Source: Candidatus Cloacimonadota bacterium | GTDB taxonomy: Bacteria; Cloacimonadota; Cloacimonadia; Cloacimonadales; TCS61 | Assembly: GCA_029932755.1 (NCBI GenBank) | Contig: JAOZPK010000031.1 | Coordinates: 1 to 20,138, forward strand | Length of the DNA stretch: 20,138 nucleotides | Reading direction: 5' to 3' | In this document: positions 1-6,875 of the stretch, in pieces | Numbering within the stretch: the stretch's first letter is position 1 | Layout of the letters: every line of letters begins with the position of its first letter | Position numbers and translations under genes: made by a program | Notes under the pieces: model-generated | Told to the model about the DNA's origin: nothing | Database searches by the model: none | Seen by the model: only the letters and a program-made list of their open reading frames with translations

Positions 1-337
1 TGTTATCAGCGGTATAAAGCGAGGTGACATCACTCTTTTCAATCTCTTTCATTTTGCCTAATTGTTTTGTTAGATCCTTTATCTTTTGTAAAGTTCCAGT
101 TTGGTAAATACCATCTCTATTTTCAATTGCAATGATAATTCCATCTTGAATATTAAATATCTCTTCTGCCTGATCACTATATACAAATGCCGGATGTTCT
201 TGCGGCATATATTTATCTAAATCAGTTTCCATTTTGCTATTTTTCTTCATCTTCATAAAGAAAGCGATTGAGATGATCAACAAAATTAACATCGTGATTT
301 TGGGAAATCTTAATATCTTATTCAATATTTTTTCCAT
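1..337 (-). CDS. RND/MMPL-family exporter, N-terminal fragment
   Basis: This is the first 112 codons of a gene that runs off the left edge. The start ATG (337-335) follows AAGGAGAAGAT, a good ribosome binding site. The protein opens with a short cytoplasmic stretch and one hydrophobic segment (about residues 14-28, ITMLILLIISIAFF). A periplasmic-looking region follows, containing 'DLDKYMPQEHPAFVYSDQAEE'. A single helix followed by a porter domain with a 'YMP..HP' entry is typical of the large MMPL/RND permeases (YdfJ, HpnN-like) that export lipids or drugs with proton motive force. The substrate cannot be told. It lies 108 nt downstream of a tetR gene, and two copies of the palindromic element found at the tetR promoter sit in that gap, so it is probably the repressor's target. 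Confidence 0.7.
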   Translation of the reverse strand, partial: MEKILNKILRFPKITMLILLIISIAFFMKMKKNSKMETDLDKYMPQEHPAFVYSDQAEEIFNIQDGIIIAIENRDGIYQTGTLQKIKDLTKQLGKMKEIEKSDVTSLYTADN

Positions 338-365
338 ATCTTCTCCTTTTTGCCAATAAACTACA

Positions 366-381
366 CTGACTAAACACTAAC
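366..381 (-). promoter_or_regulatory. Putative TetR operator, promoter-proximal site
   Basis: Read on the minus strand this is GTTAGTGTTTAGTCAG. It keeps the full 7-nt half-site GTTAGTG of the palindrome at 1051-1066, but its second half is degenerate. It lies between a TATAAA-like -10 (385-390) and the exporter start codon, a position where a bound repressor would block transcription. Confidence 0.4.
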
Positions 382-412
382 TTTTTTATAGTTCTAAAAT
401 TACATTTATTCA

Positions 413-428
413 GTTAACATTCACTAAC
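413..428 (-). promoter_or_regulatory. Putative TetR operator upstream of the exporter
   Basis: The minus strand reads GTTAGTGAATGTTAAC, which matches 13 of 16 positions of the perfect palindrome at 1051-1066 in front of tetR. It lies just beyond the tetR stop and upstream of the TATAAA-like box at 385-390. With the site at 366-381 it brackets the presumed exporter promoter. Confidence 0.5.
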
Positions 429-445
429 TTCTAATTTTAAAATAA

Positions 446-1024
446 TTATTCCGTAGCGATTAATTTTCTAATATCATTACAGAGCTGTTTCCCCTCTGTT
501 TCCAGATTGAAGATCATACTAGACATACTCCACTGAGTCACCAATAATCTCATCGAGCCGATGATGATTCGAACTAAACTTAAAGAAGTTATATCAGCTC
601 GTATTTCTTCTTTTTTCTGGCCAGTTTGTATTATTGAGTCCAGAATTTTGTGGGATTGATCCATCATATTATTCATCTTTAAGATCAGGATTTCCTCATT
701 CTGGAAATTTGCTTCAGAAAAGATAACTTTCGCAAAATCGGGATTATGATTGATTATTTTAAAATGTTCGAGGATGAAACGTTCAATATTATTCAGAGAA
801 TTTGCAGATCTCTTCAACTTATTGAAAGCTGGCTGCATTTTATTCTGAAAATTTATGATAACAGCTTTCAATATCTCTAGTTTATTGTCAAAATGCCTAT
901 ATAGTGCAGGTTCGGAAATCCCGATCTCATTTGCCAGATTTTTGGTTGTAAGGTTTTGAATTCCTTTATCAGCTATTAGTTTTATTGCTGTTTCAACAAT
1001 TTGCTGCTGCCTCTCGCTGAACAT
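446..1024 (-). CDS. TetR/AcrR-family transcriptional repressor
   Basis: A 192-residue DNA-binding repressor. The N-terminal helix-turn-helix is clear: 'RQQQIVETAIKLIADKGIQN' followed by 'TTKNLANEIGISEPALYRHF', the TetR signature, and then 'DNKLEILKAVI'. The rest is the helical ligand-binding and dimerisation part, which is not conserved enough to name an inducer. I chose the ATG at 1024 because GGAGGT stands 7 nt before it. An in-frame GTG at 1048 would add eight residues, but it lacks a site and would overlap the SD. A promoter and perfect palindrome lie upstream, so autorepression is likely, and related palindromes precede the downstream exporter. Length is normal for the family. Confidence 0.9.
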   Translation of the reverse strand: MFSERQQQIVETAIKLIADKGIQNLTTKNLANEIGISEPALYRHFDNKLEILKAVIINFQNKMQPAFNKLKRSANSLNNIERFILEHFKIINHNPDFAKVIFSEANFQNEEILILKMNNMMDQSHKILDSIIQTGQKKEEIRADITSLSLVRIIIGSMRLLVTQWSMSSMIFNLETEGKQLCNDIRKLIATE

Positions 1025-1050
1025 CTTTACTACCTCCTCAATATTCACCA

Positions 1051-1066
1051 GTTAGTGAACACTAAC
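1051..1066 (-). promoter_or_regulatory. Perfect palindromic operator of the tetR gene
   Basis: GTTAGTG and CACTAAC form perfect 7-bp arms around a 2-nt centre. The site begins right after the -10 hexamer, so it covers the expected transcription start. This is the classic position for a TetR autorepression operator, and related sites recur before the exporter gene. Confidence 0.65.
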
Positions 1067-1369
1067 AAAGATAATTTATAACCTTATGATGTCAAATTGT
1101 TTTTTATTTGTTGTTGGAATTTGGCCATTATACTTATAATTCCAGGTAATTTTAATTATTTAAAGTTATTGGTATACTGATTTATTGAATCCTTTTAATT
1201 TTATAACTTTAGTCCTCTGATATTTCCTCTTATAGCAATATTAAGTGCAGGACGTATCATTTTGATGCGTCCGAAATATTACGGCTCAATCTGCAAGAAT
1301 GAACCTGCAATAATGGAATTATTTTACTTAAAGTAGCTCACCTTGAAAGATGGGGCTATTCAATTAAAT
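1067..1369. other. Gene-free gap with a hairpin
   Basis: About 300 nt between the 3' end of the chaN-like gene and tetR. It holds the tetR promoter and one clear inverted repeat: GGACGTATCA (1250-1259) and TGATGCGTCC (1263-1272), a 10-bp stem with one wobble pair and a 3-nt loop. It could be the terminator of the long operon ending at 1370, but no T-run follows it on the minus strand. A short frame crossing the hairpin (starting IKMIRPALNIAIRG) has no ribosome binding site, and I do not call it a gene. Confidence 0.4.
1068..1095 (-). promoter_or_regulatory. Sigma-70-type promoter of tetR
   Basis: On the minus strand a consensus TTGACA (1095-1090) is separated by 16 nt from TATCTT (1073-1068). 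The palindrome at 1051-1066 follows directly and the gene starts at 1024. Confidence 0.6.
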
Positions 1370-2257
1370 TTATTTTTCTAATATTTCCTCTTCTAACAGT
1401 ATTAAGAATTCACCCTCCAACAAGTCTTCATTTTCCCATGAAAATTCATCTTCACACAACAACGGTGTAATTACTGCCACTTTCAACATTGGTTCTAACA
1501 CCTGGATTTTTTGGGCAGTTCCCAAATGTTTTCTGCTATGAAAATCTCCATTGAAATGAATAACTTTACGTCGTGGAGGAATGCGATGAAATTTTAAAAT
1601 AGATTCTGCCATTGTATCATCTTTTATACATTGAGCTGCATATATCAAATCTAAATTCATCATCATACCTTTTGGCATTTTACTACTATGTTCCATATTA
1701 CTTCTCATAGTTTGCATAAAAAGAGTTTTATATTCATCTGCAAATATGATGTGCTTTTTTGTTATGAATTCCTTTTCTTCTACAGAAAGTGAGTCAAGCG
1801 CATTCAACCCCTGTTTACTTATCATATTAGCATAACGGCGGGGAATATTGGCAGCAACAACAGGAAGTGTATTCTCTTTAGCAAACTCAATTATCGGTTT
1901 ATAATCTGTTTCATAATTTGGCCAAGGACGTGAATTTTTTAGAAATTTCTCTTCCGAAATTTCATTACTCAGATATTCATCTAAAATTGGTTGCACATCA
2001 CGTTCAAACATTTCCAGGGAAATTATCATGTTTTTGTTATTGGCATTTAACATCTTCAATAATTCGAGTTCCAGAGAATGCAGGATTTTATTACCGTGAA
2101 ATTCTCCGAAAAATATCACATCATAATCACCTAATCTTTCTGCCATTTCTTTTAGTTCGGTTTCTTTGTTTGTTTTAGTGTTTATGATCTTGTATTCCTG
2201 AGCAGAAATCGGCAGCATTAATAAGATCAGACTCACCATAATAATAATTTTTTTCAT
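1370..2257 (-). CDS. Secreted ChaN-like protein (DUF399, TIKI/TraB-related fold)
   Basis: A 295-residue exported protein. Residues 1-19 are a signal peptide (MKKIIIMVSLILLMLPISA) with likely cleavage before QEY. There is no lipobox cysteine, unlike lipoprotein ChaN members. The mature part has the family's two hallmark motifs: 'FFGEFHGN' near residues 49-56 and 'FNGDFHSRKHLG' near the C-terminal third. The conserved Glu and His residues in these motifs are the proposed active or haem/iron-binding site. ChaN of Campylobacter binds haem and is linked to iron uptake, but the reaction here is unknown. I chose the ATG at 2257, one base after the stop of the thioredoxin-fold gene and preceded by GAGGAG. 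A start six codons upstream would overlap that gene. It is the last gene of the Nqr-type operon. Confidence 0.75.
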   Translation of the reverse strand: MKKIIIMVSLILLMLPISAQEYKIINTKTNKETELKEMAERLGDYDVIFFGEFHGNKILHSLELELLKMLNANNKNMIISLEMFERDVQPILDEYLSNEISEEKFLKNSRPWPNYETDYKPIIEFAKENTLPVVAANIPRRYANMISKQGLNALDSLSVEEKEFITKKHIIFADEYKTLFMQTMRSNMEHSSKMPKGMMMNLDLIYAAQCIKDDTMAESILKFHRIPPRRKVIHFNGDFHSRKHLGTAQKIQVLEPMLKVAVITPLLCEDEFSWENEDLLEGEFLILLEEEILEK

Positions 2258-2258
2258 A

Positions 2259-2573
2259 TTACTCCTCATTTTCAATAAATATCATTTGATGGTATCTATT
2301 TAATTTTGTTCTAATTTCGTCAATATTAAGATGGCGTGCAGTGCGTATCAATTCTTGCCCTTGTGAATAAACCATAAATGTAGGAACGGAAAAAGCCATG
2401 AAAAACCCAGCAGCTTCTTTGTGGGTATCCAGTTCAATAAGGTGAAAACTTGAACTAAGATAGCTTTTTGCCAATTTCCTTAACTTAGGTTGTAGAATTT
2501 TACAAACATTACAATTTTTTGTAGTAATATAAATAAAGGAGAATCTCTCCTGTTGAAGTGCTTCAAAATCCAT
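2259..2573 (-). CDS. Thioredoxin-fold protein with CNVC active site
   Basis: A 104-residue single-domain thioredoxin-like protein with no signal peptide, so probably cytoplasmic. The redox pair is C21 and C24 (CNVC) after the first strand, and the cis-proline motif 'SVPTF' (P64) faces it. Both are needed for disulfide exchange and both are intact. The dipeptide between the cysteines is NV, not the GP of housekeeping thioredoxins, so its redox potential and partner are likely different. It sits between the unknown 150-residue gene and the chaN-like gene. Spacing to the latter is one base, implying co-translation. A partner role for the exported neighbour or the Nqr-type complex is only a guess. 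Confidence 0.8.
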   Translation of the reverse strand: MDFEALQQERFSFIYITTKNCNVCKILQPKLRKLAKSYLSSSFHLIELDTHKEAAGFFMAFSVPTFMVYSQGQELIRTARHLNIDEIRTKLNRYHQMIFIENEE

Positions 2574-2589
2574 ATTTATTCACATCCCT

Positions 2590-3042
2590 TTAAAAGATAA
2601 CATCTTTCAAAATACTTGGTTTCAGACGATGCACAGAGCCTTTTCCCTCAAAAAAACAATGACCACGTATCATGTGAATATTGAGCGGTGTCCAACTTAT
2701 TTCGATATCGTTTACTAGATTCTTTAGAGTAACGATCCCTTTTCGGTACATACCTGGATGTCCAAAAGGACAGATCAATTTACCCCGAAAAGAGCTGTAA
2801 TTAACTTCAAATTTCTGATCTATTATGATAGAACCATCATAGCTTTCAAAAGCAGTGTCAGTGAAATATTGCAACCTGTCTGCAATCATCTTGGTTGTGA
2901 GATCTAGTCTATCAAGTACGGCTTGATCGGTGGATATAATCTCACTGAAACTACGTTTATCTTTACCAAGAAAACCTTCGATGCTCATTTGTCCGGGTAA
3001 CAGATTTTTATGTATCCTTTTATCTTTTGGTGTTTCTTTCAT
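2590..3042 (-). CDS. Conserved protein of unknown function in the Nqr-type operon
   Basis: A 150-residue soluble protein preceded by GAGAGGAATATA-ATG. I recognise no named domain. The N-terminal part is charged and helical ('GFLGKDKRSFSEIISTD..VLDRL'). The C-terminal half is rich in beta strands, with 'KLICPFGHPGMYRKG' (C91, H95) and 'WTPLNIHMIRGHCFFEGKGS' (H123, H128, C129). The blocks 'CPFGHPG..KG' and 'WTPLSIHxI..H.FFxGxGS' look strongly constrained, and from memory similar hypothetical proteins occur in many bacterial phyla. The Cys/His residues could bind a metal, but this is inference. It is 14 nt downstream of nqrF and 16 nt upstream of the thioredoxin-fold gene, so co-expression with the membrane complex is very likely. 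No function is assigned. Confidence 0.75.
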   Translation of the reverse strand: MKETPKDKRIHKNLLPGQMSIEGFLGKDKRSFSEIISTDQAVLDRLDLTTKMIADRLQYFTDTAFESYDGSIIIDQKFEVNYSSFRGKLICPFGHPGMYRKGIVTLKNLVNDIEISWTPLNIHMIRGHCFFEGKGSVHRLKPSILKDVIF

Positions 3043-3056
3043 TATATTCCTCTCTT

Positions 3057-4160
3057 TTAAGCAAAGCTGTCATAATAAATCTTTTCTTCAGGGATGCCCC
3101 TTTTAATCAAATCCTTCACAATAGCCGCAATCATACCTGGATTACCGCAAAGATAGGCTTCCGTATTTTTTGGATCTTTGATGAATTCATCAAAAAATGG
3201 CAGCACATAACCACAGCGACCTTTCCATTCACAAGATTTGGTTGGTTGTGAAAGAATAGGATAATATTTAAAATCATGCATCTCTTTTTCCAGCTTTTCA
3301 AACATTTCGGTGTGATATAATTCCTTTCTTCGTTGTGCACCAAAGAAATATCCCATTCGACGTGTACTGTTTTTTTTCATCAGGAATTCCAGCATAGACT
3401 TGATAGGTGCCTTACCGCTTCCACCCGCTACGAACAACATATCCGCTTTTGTGTCATGAATATAAAAGTCACCAAATGGTCCTGTTAAATTAATTTCATC
3501 TCCCACTTTTAAATATTCGTGTACCCAGGTTGTACAAATTCCTTCCGGTACTTTACGGATGATAAGTTCGATGAAATCTGTATGATCTTGACAACTTGAA
3601 ATAGAATAAGCACGTGAAACTGATTGCCGTACTTTAGCATAGCGAGGCGTAGTAAGTTGTACATATTGCCCTGCTTTAAAATTGATTTCTGTTGGCTCTA
3701 AAAGTTTAAAAGTAATCTCTTTAATATCGTGAGTCATATCTTGGATATTGGTCACTTTTGCTTGGAATTTTCTAATATTGAAAATATTTTCAGGTATCTG
3801 AATTTCAATATCTTCTTTCACTTTTAACTGGCAAGAAAGACGAATATTATTTTCTATTTCATCAGCAGAAAGAAAAGGCTTTTCTGTAGGTAAAAGTGGT
3901 CCTCCGCCTGATTCTACCTTACATTTACAAAACCCACAGCTTCCTCTTCCGCCACAGGCAGATGGCAGAAATATCTTCTGCTCGTTCAAAGTTGAAAGTA
4001 GTGAATCTCCACCTTTCACAACAATTTCTTTTTTCTTGTTAATGTTAATCTTGCATTCACCATAATTGGCAAAAAAATAATCTGCAATTACCAACAGTAA
4101 GGCCAGAAAACCGGAAATTCCAGCTACGATTAGAATTGTGTTCAATATTGCAATTATCAT
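3057..4160 (-). CDS. nqrF: NqrF-type NADH:acceptor oxidoreductase subunit (2Fe-2S, FAD)
   Basis: 367 residues that provide the electron-input module of a Na+-translocating NADH:quinone oxidoreductase. Domain order is an N-terminal membrane anchor (about 3-30), a plant-type 2Fe-2S domain, an FAD domain and an NAD(P)H domain. The 2Fe-2S ligands C69, C75, C78 and C110 are all present. The FAD motif RAYS is at 183-186, the nucleotide-binding 'GGSGKAPI' at about 247-253, 'YLCGNPGM' at about 336-343, and the aromatic C-terminus is 'YYDSFA'. It is slightly shorter than the usual ~405 residues. It follows nqrE by 9 nt. Its presence separates this operon from Rnf clusters, which use the RnfB/RnfC iron-sulfur subunits instead. 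Confidence 0.9.
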   Translation of the reverse strand: MIIAILNTILIVAGISGFLALLLVIADYFFANYGECKININKKKEIVVKGGDSLLSTLNEQKIFLPSACGGRGSCGFCKCKVESGGGPLLPTEKPFLSADEIENNIRLSCQLKVKEDIEIQIPENIFNIRKFQAKVTNIQDMTHDIKEITFKLLEPTEINFKAGQYVQLTTPRYAKVRQSVSRAYSISSCQDHTDFIELIIRKVPEGICTTWVHEYLKVGDEINLTGPFGDFYIHDTKADMLFVAGGSGKAPIKSMLEFLMKKNSTRRMGYFFGAQRRKELYHTEMFEKLEKEMHDFKYYPILSQPTKSCEWKGRCGYVLPFFDEFIKDPKNTEAYLCGNPGMIAAIVKDLIKRGIPEEKIYYDSFA

Positions 4161-4169
4161 CTTTTACCT

Positions 4170-4757
4170 TTATTGAATGACTACAATACCAGAAAACCCG
4201 ACAAAAGCCAATGCCATTATTCCAGTAATTATTAAGCTAAGACCTGCTCCTACTAACCCGGTAGGAACATATTTATCTTTGATCCTCTTTCTAATACCTG
4301 CTAAAGCTAAAATCGCCAATAACCATCCTAAACCGCTCCCTGCTCCATAAGCTACAGCCTGCAAGAAGCTATAATCTCTTATAATCATAAAAAGTGAAAC
4401 TCCGAGGATGGCACAATTCACGGTGATGAGCGGTAAAAAAATTCCCAGAGAATAATATAGAAGTGGAGAAAAACGTTCCAGCACCATTTCGGTTAGTTGC
4501 ACAAAAGCAGCGATGACAATAATAAAAATAATATATTGCAGGTAGATGATATCCAGAGGGACCAGAACGTAATGATAGACTACATAATTAATTGCTGAAG
4601 TAACTGTCATTACAAAGGTTACTGCCATTCCTAAACCCATTGATGACTCTATCTCTTTGGATACTGACAAAAAAGAGCACATCCCCAAAAAATTCGTAAG
4701 CAGAATATTACTGGTAAAGATAGCAGCAAAAAATATTATAAAGGCATTTAATTCCAT
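4170..4757 (-). CDS. nqrE: NqrE/RnfA-type membrane subunit
   Basis: 195 residues with about six membrane helices. NqrE and NqrD form a pseudo-symmetric pair that holds an intramembrane 2Fe-2S cluster. The two expected cysteines are here: C27 in 'FLGMCSF' and C115 in 'TVNCAILG'. The sequence follows NqrE closely ('FLGMCSFLSVSKEIESSMGLG', 'GSGLGWLLAILALAGIR', C-terminal 'GFSGI') more than RnfA. It starts 3 nt after the nqrD stop and ends 9 nt before nqrF, so it is tightly operonic. Confidence 0.88.
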   Translation of the reverse strand: MELNAFIIFFAAIFTSNILLTNFLGMCSFLSVSKEIESSMGLGMAVTFVMTVTSAINYVVYHYVLVPLDIIYLQYIIFIIVIAAFVQLTEMVLERFSPLLYYSLGIFLPLITVNCAILGVSLFMIIRDYSFLQAVAYGAGSGLGWLLAILALAGIRKRIKDKYVPTGLVGAGLSLIITGIMALAFVGFSGIVVIQ

Positions 4758-4760
4758 AGT

Positions 4761-5354
4761 TTATCCTCTTCTTTGTCTAGGGGTATTGATAATCCAGATA
4801 AGAACCGCCAGCATAAAAAAGGCACTCGGAGCCATCACCATGATCGACCATTTCGTCCACCAATCACCCAGAATCGGAATTCCAAATAATGATCCAAACC
4901 CAAACAGCTCTCTCACAAAAGCAATTAATAGCAGAACCAAAGTATAACCAACACCTGCTCCAATGCCATCGATCATGGAGTCGATTGGTACATTCTTACC
5001 TGCAAAAGCTTCTGCCCTACCCATAATTATACAATTGGTGATGATCAAACCCACATACGGTCCCAGAGATTTACTGATCTCAGGGTAATAAGCTTTTAAA
5101 AACAGGTCAACTATGATAACATAAGAAGCAATAATGAGAATTTGCACCATCATACGAATGCGTTTAGGAATATACTCACGAATGAGGGAAATTGTAAAGC
5201 CGGATAGAGCCAAAGTGAATATCACGCCTAGTCCCATAACGAGGCTATTCAGCATTAGATTAGTGACAGCTAATGCCGAGCAGATACCTAATATCTGTCT
5301 CCAAACCGAATTTTGAGTGAAAGCACTGGTAGTAAATATATCTTTTTTCTTCAT
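4761..5354 (-). CDS. nqrD: NqrD/RnfE-type membrane subunit
   Basis: 197 residues and about six transmembrane helices. It pairs with NqrE to hold the intramembrane 2Fe-2S cluster through C25 ('LGICSALAVT') and C108 ('IITNCIIMGRAEAFA'), both conserved. The stretch 'DGIGAGVGYTLVLLLIAFVRELFGFG' is the family's signature helix. The length is shorter than many NqrD proteins (~210). Its start overlaps the end of nqrC by 4 nt (ATGA-type coupling), so translation is coupled. Confidence 0.88.
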   Translation of the reverse strand: MKKKDIFTTSAFTQNSVWRQILGICSALAVTNLMLNSLVMGLGVIFTLALSGFTISLIREYIPKRIRMMVQILIIASYVIIVDLFLKAYYPEISKSLGPYVGLIITNCIIMGRAEAFAGKNVPIDSMIDGIGAGVGYTLVLLLIAFVRELFGFGSLFGIPILGDWWTKWSIMVMAPSAFFMLAVLIWIINTPRQRRG

Positions 5355-5974
5355 AGATTAGCTCTCAGTTTTAGATTGTATTTTTCAATATCTTGATAGA
5401 TCATATCTACTAAGGCTTTACTGGAAGCAGTTGCTCCGGTAATCTGGTTGATCTCATTATCTTTAGCAGTTTCATTCTCAGGGATCAACACAAAATTATT
5501 TAAAACATTGTTATTAATTAGTGTCTTTCCTTTGAATTGATTTTTGAACCAGTTTTCCGTAATTCTTCCTCCCAATCCAGGTGTTTCATTTTGATCTACG
5601 ATCTCAATATTCATTACTTTCTTAAAATCAGGAGTAACAGCTAATAATGCATGGATAGTTCCCCACAGACCACTGCCTGAAATAGGGAAACAATAACCCA
5701 ACAAAATAGAATCGGTTCTAGATTCATAATACATGAGATCTTCCGTTTCAAAAATTGTAATATACTTGGCAAAATCAATTTCAATATTTTGGGTAGGAAG
5801 TTCAAACACACTCATAACCATTTTTTTAAGTTGCGTTTCCCGATATTTTTGAACCTTTGCAAATGATAATTGATAAAAAGTAGCTAAAATCCCAATGAAA
5901 ATAATAGTTATGATAATCATAAAAACAACAGGATAGGTTCTTGTTTCCCTGAACAGTTTCTTTTCGTTAGCCAT
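5351..5974 (-). CDS. nqrC: NqrC/RnfG-type subunit with covalent FMN site
   Basis: 207 residues, with one N-terminal membrane helix (about 14-33) and an extracytoplasmic FMN-binding domain. Typical landmarks are 'GSGLWG' (about 100-105), 'ETPGLGGRI' (130-138) and the flavinylation motif ITGAT with T182 as expected FMN-linked threonine. The ApbE consensus is Dxx(S/T)(G/S)AT, and here the Asp position holds Asn (N176). At 207 residues it is nearer to RnfG than to the ~255-residue NqrC of Vibrio. It overlaps nqrB by 8 nt and nqrD by 4 nt. No apbE flavin transferase is in the window. Confidence 0.85.
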   Translation of the reverse strand: MANEKKLFRETRTYPVVFMIIITIIFIGILATFYQLSFAKVQKYRETQLKKMVMSVFELPTQNIEIDFAKYITIFETEDLMYYESRTDSILLGYCFPISGSGLWGTIHALLAVTPDFKKVMNIEIVDQNETPGLGGRITENWFKNQFKGKTLINNNVLNNFVLIPENETAKDNEINQITGATASSKALVDMIYQDIEKYNLKLRANL

Positions 5975-6875
5975 TTTTCTTCATCTTTATTTGTTTCAAA
6001 CCAAATTCGATAATAGGCATGAATATATTTCCTAAAAGCAGGGCAAACATAAAGCCTTCTGTAAAAAGAGAAAACTTGCGTATGAAAACTGTGAGAAAAC
6101 CTACCAGCAAACCATATATCCAGATAGCTGTTTTATCTTTGGGCATCGATACCGGATCGGTGATCATAAAAATCATTCCAAACATCAAGCCACCACTAAG
6201 TATGAACGGAAGTGGATTTGTTCCGTAAAAAATTGAAGTAAAAAGAGTAAATGAGATTAATACGGAAAGCATAGGTTGCCATTTTGCAGTTTTTGTAATA
6301 ATCAAATAAATTCCAGCTAAAAAGATAAGTATTGCCGATGTTTCCCCCATACTTCCGGAAATAGTGCCTAAGAATAGTTGTGGAAGTTCGGTAAGTTTTG
6401 CTGAGTTATTATATTCAATCATAGGTGTAGCAGTTGTGATCATGCTGGGATTATGCCATACAGTAAATCCTGCTGGGAACTTTGTAAACGGCCGCAGCCA
6501 TTGCATAGTCATAGCATTAGGGAATGAAATATAGATAAATGTTCTTCCAACAATAGCAGGATTAAAAACATTCATACCAAATCCACCAAATACCATTTTG
6601 CCAAAACTAATAGCAACTATAGATCCCACTGCCGCTATCCAAAAAGGAATCGTAGGAGGAAGCGTGAGTGCCAGTAATGTTCCTGTAACAAAAGCTGCCA
6701 TTGATACTTTACCAAATTTTTTCTTACGGATAAACAAATACTCTGTAAGAAAGGCAAAAATATTGGAGATAAGAATAACCAGTAAAATTCGCCATCCGTA
6801 TAAAAATATAGCAAATAAAATAATTGGAATTAGTGCATAAAGCACTTTATTCATCATCTTTTGTTTTAATATCAT
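5967..6875 (-). CDS. nqrB: NqrB/RnfD-type membrane subunit
   Basis: 302 residues, highly hydrophobic (8-10 helices). It is the main ion-translocating subunit, carrying riboflavin and covalent FMN in the family. Recognisable blocks are 'AAFVTGTLLALTLPPTIPFW', 'GGFGMNVFNPAIVGRTFIY' and 'ITDPVSMPKDKTA'. The expected FMN threonine is T150 in 'ITTATPM', and the usual Asp of the motif is Ser (S144). NqrB is usually about 410 residues and RnfD about 310-350, so this is RnfD-sized although it sits with nqrF. The ATG overlaps the stop of the preceding ferritin-like gene (TAATG). A second Met pair at codons 7-8 is a possible alternative start. Confidence 0.85.
   Translation of the reverse strand: MILKQKMMNKVLYALIPIILFAIFLYGWRILLVILISNIFAFLTEYLFIRKKKFGKVSMAAFVTGTLLALTLPPTIPFWIAAVGSIVAISFGKMVFGGFGMNVFNPAIVGRTFIYISFPNAMTMQWLRPFTKFPAGFTVWHNPSMITTATPMIEYNNSAKLTELPQLFLGTISGSMGETSAILIFLAGIYLIITKTAKWQPMLSVLISFTLFTSIFYGTNPLPFILSGGLMFGMIFMITDPVSMPKDKTAIWIYGLLVGFLTVFIRKFSLFTEGFMFALLLGNIFMPIIEFGLKQIKMKKNG

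Noticed and set aside
1180..1265. Short coding remnant (IKMIRPALNIAIRG...) on the minus strand
   Set aside because: Too short, no start signal, bounded by stops, and no family recognised.
1918..2178. Plus-strand open frame of 86 codons inside the chaN-like gene
   Set aside because: It lies fully opposite a well-supported gene and its translation shows no recognisable domain.
3131..3343. Minus-strand 70-codon frame inside nqrF
   Set aside because: It is an alternative frame within a gene with complete cofactor motifs.
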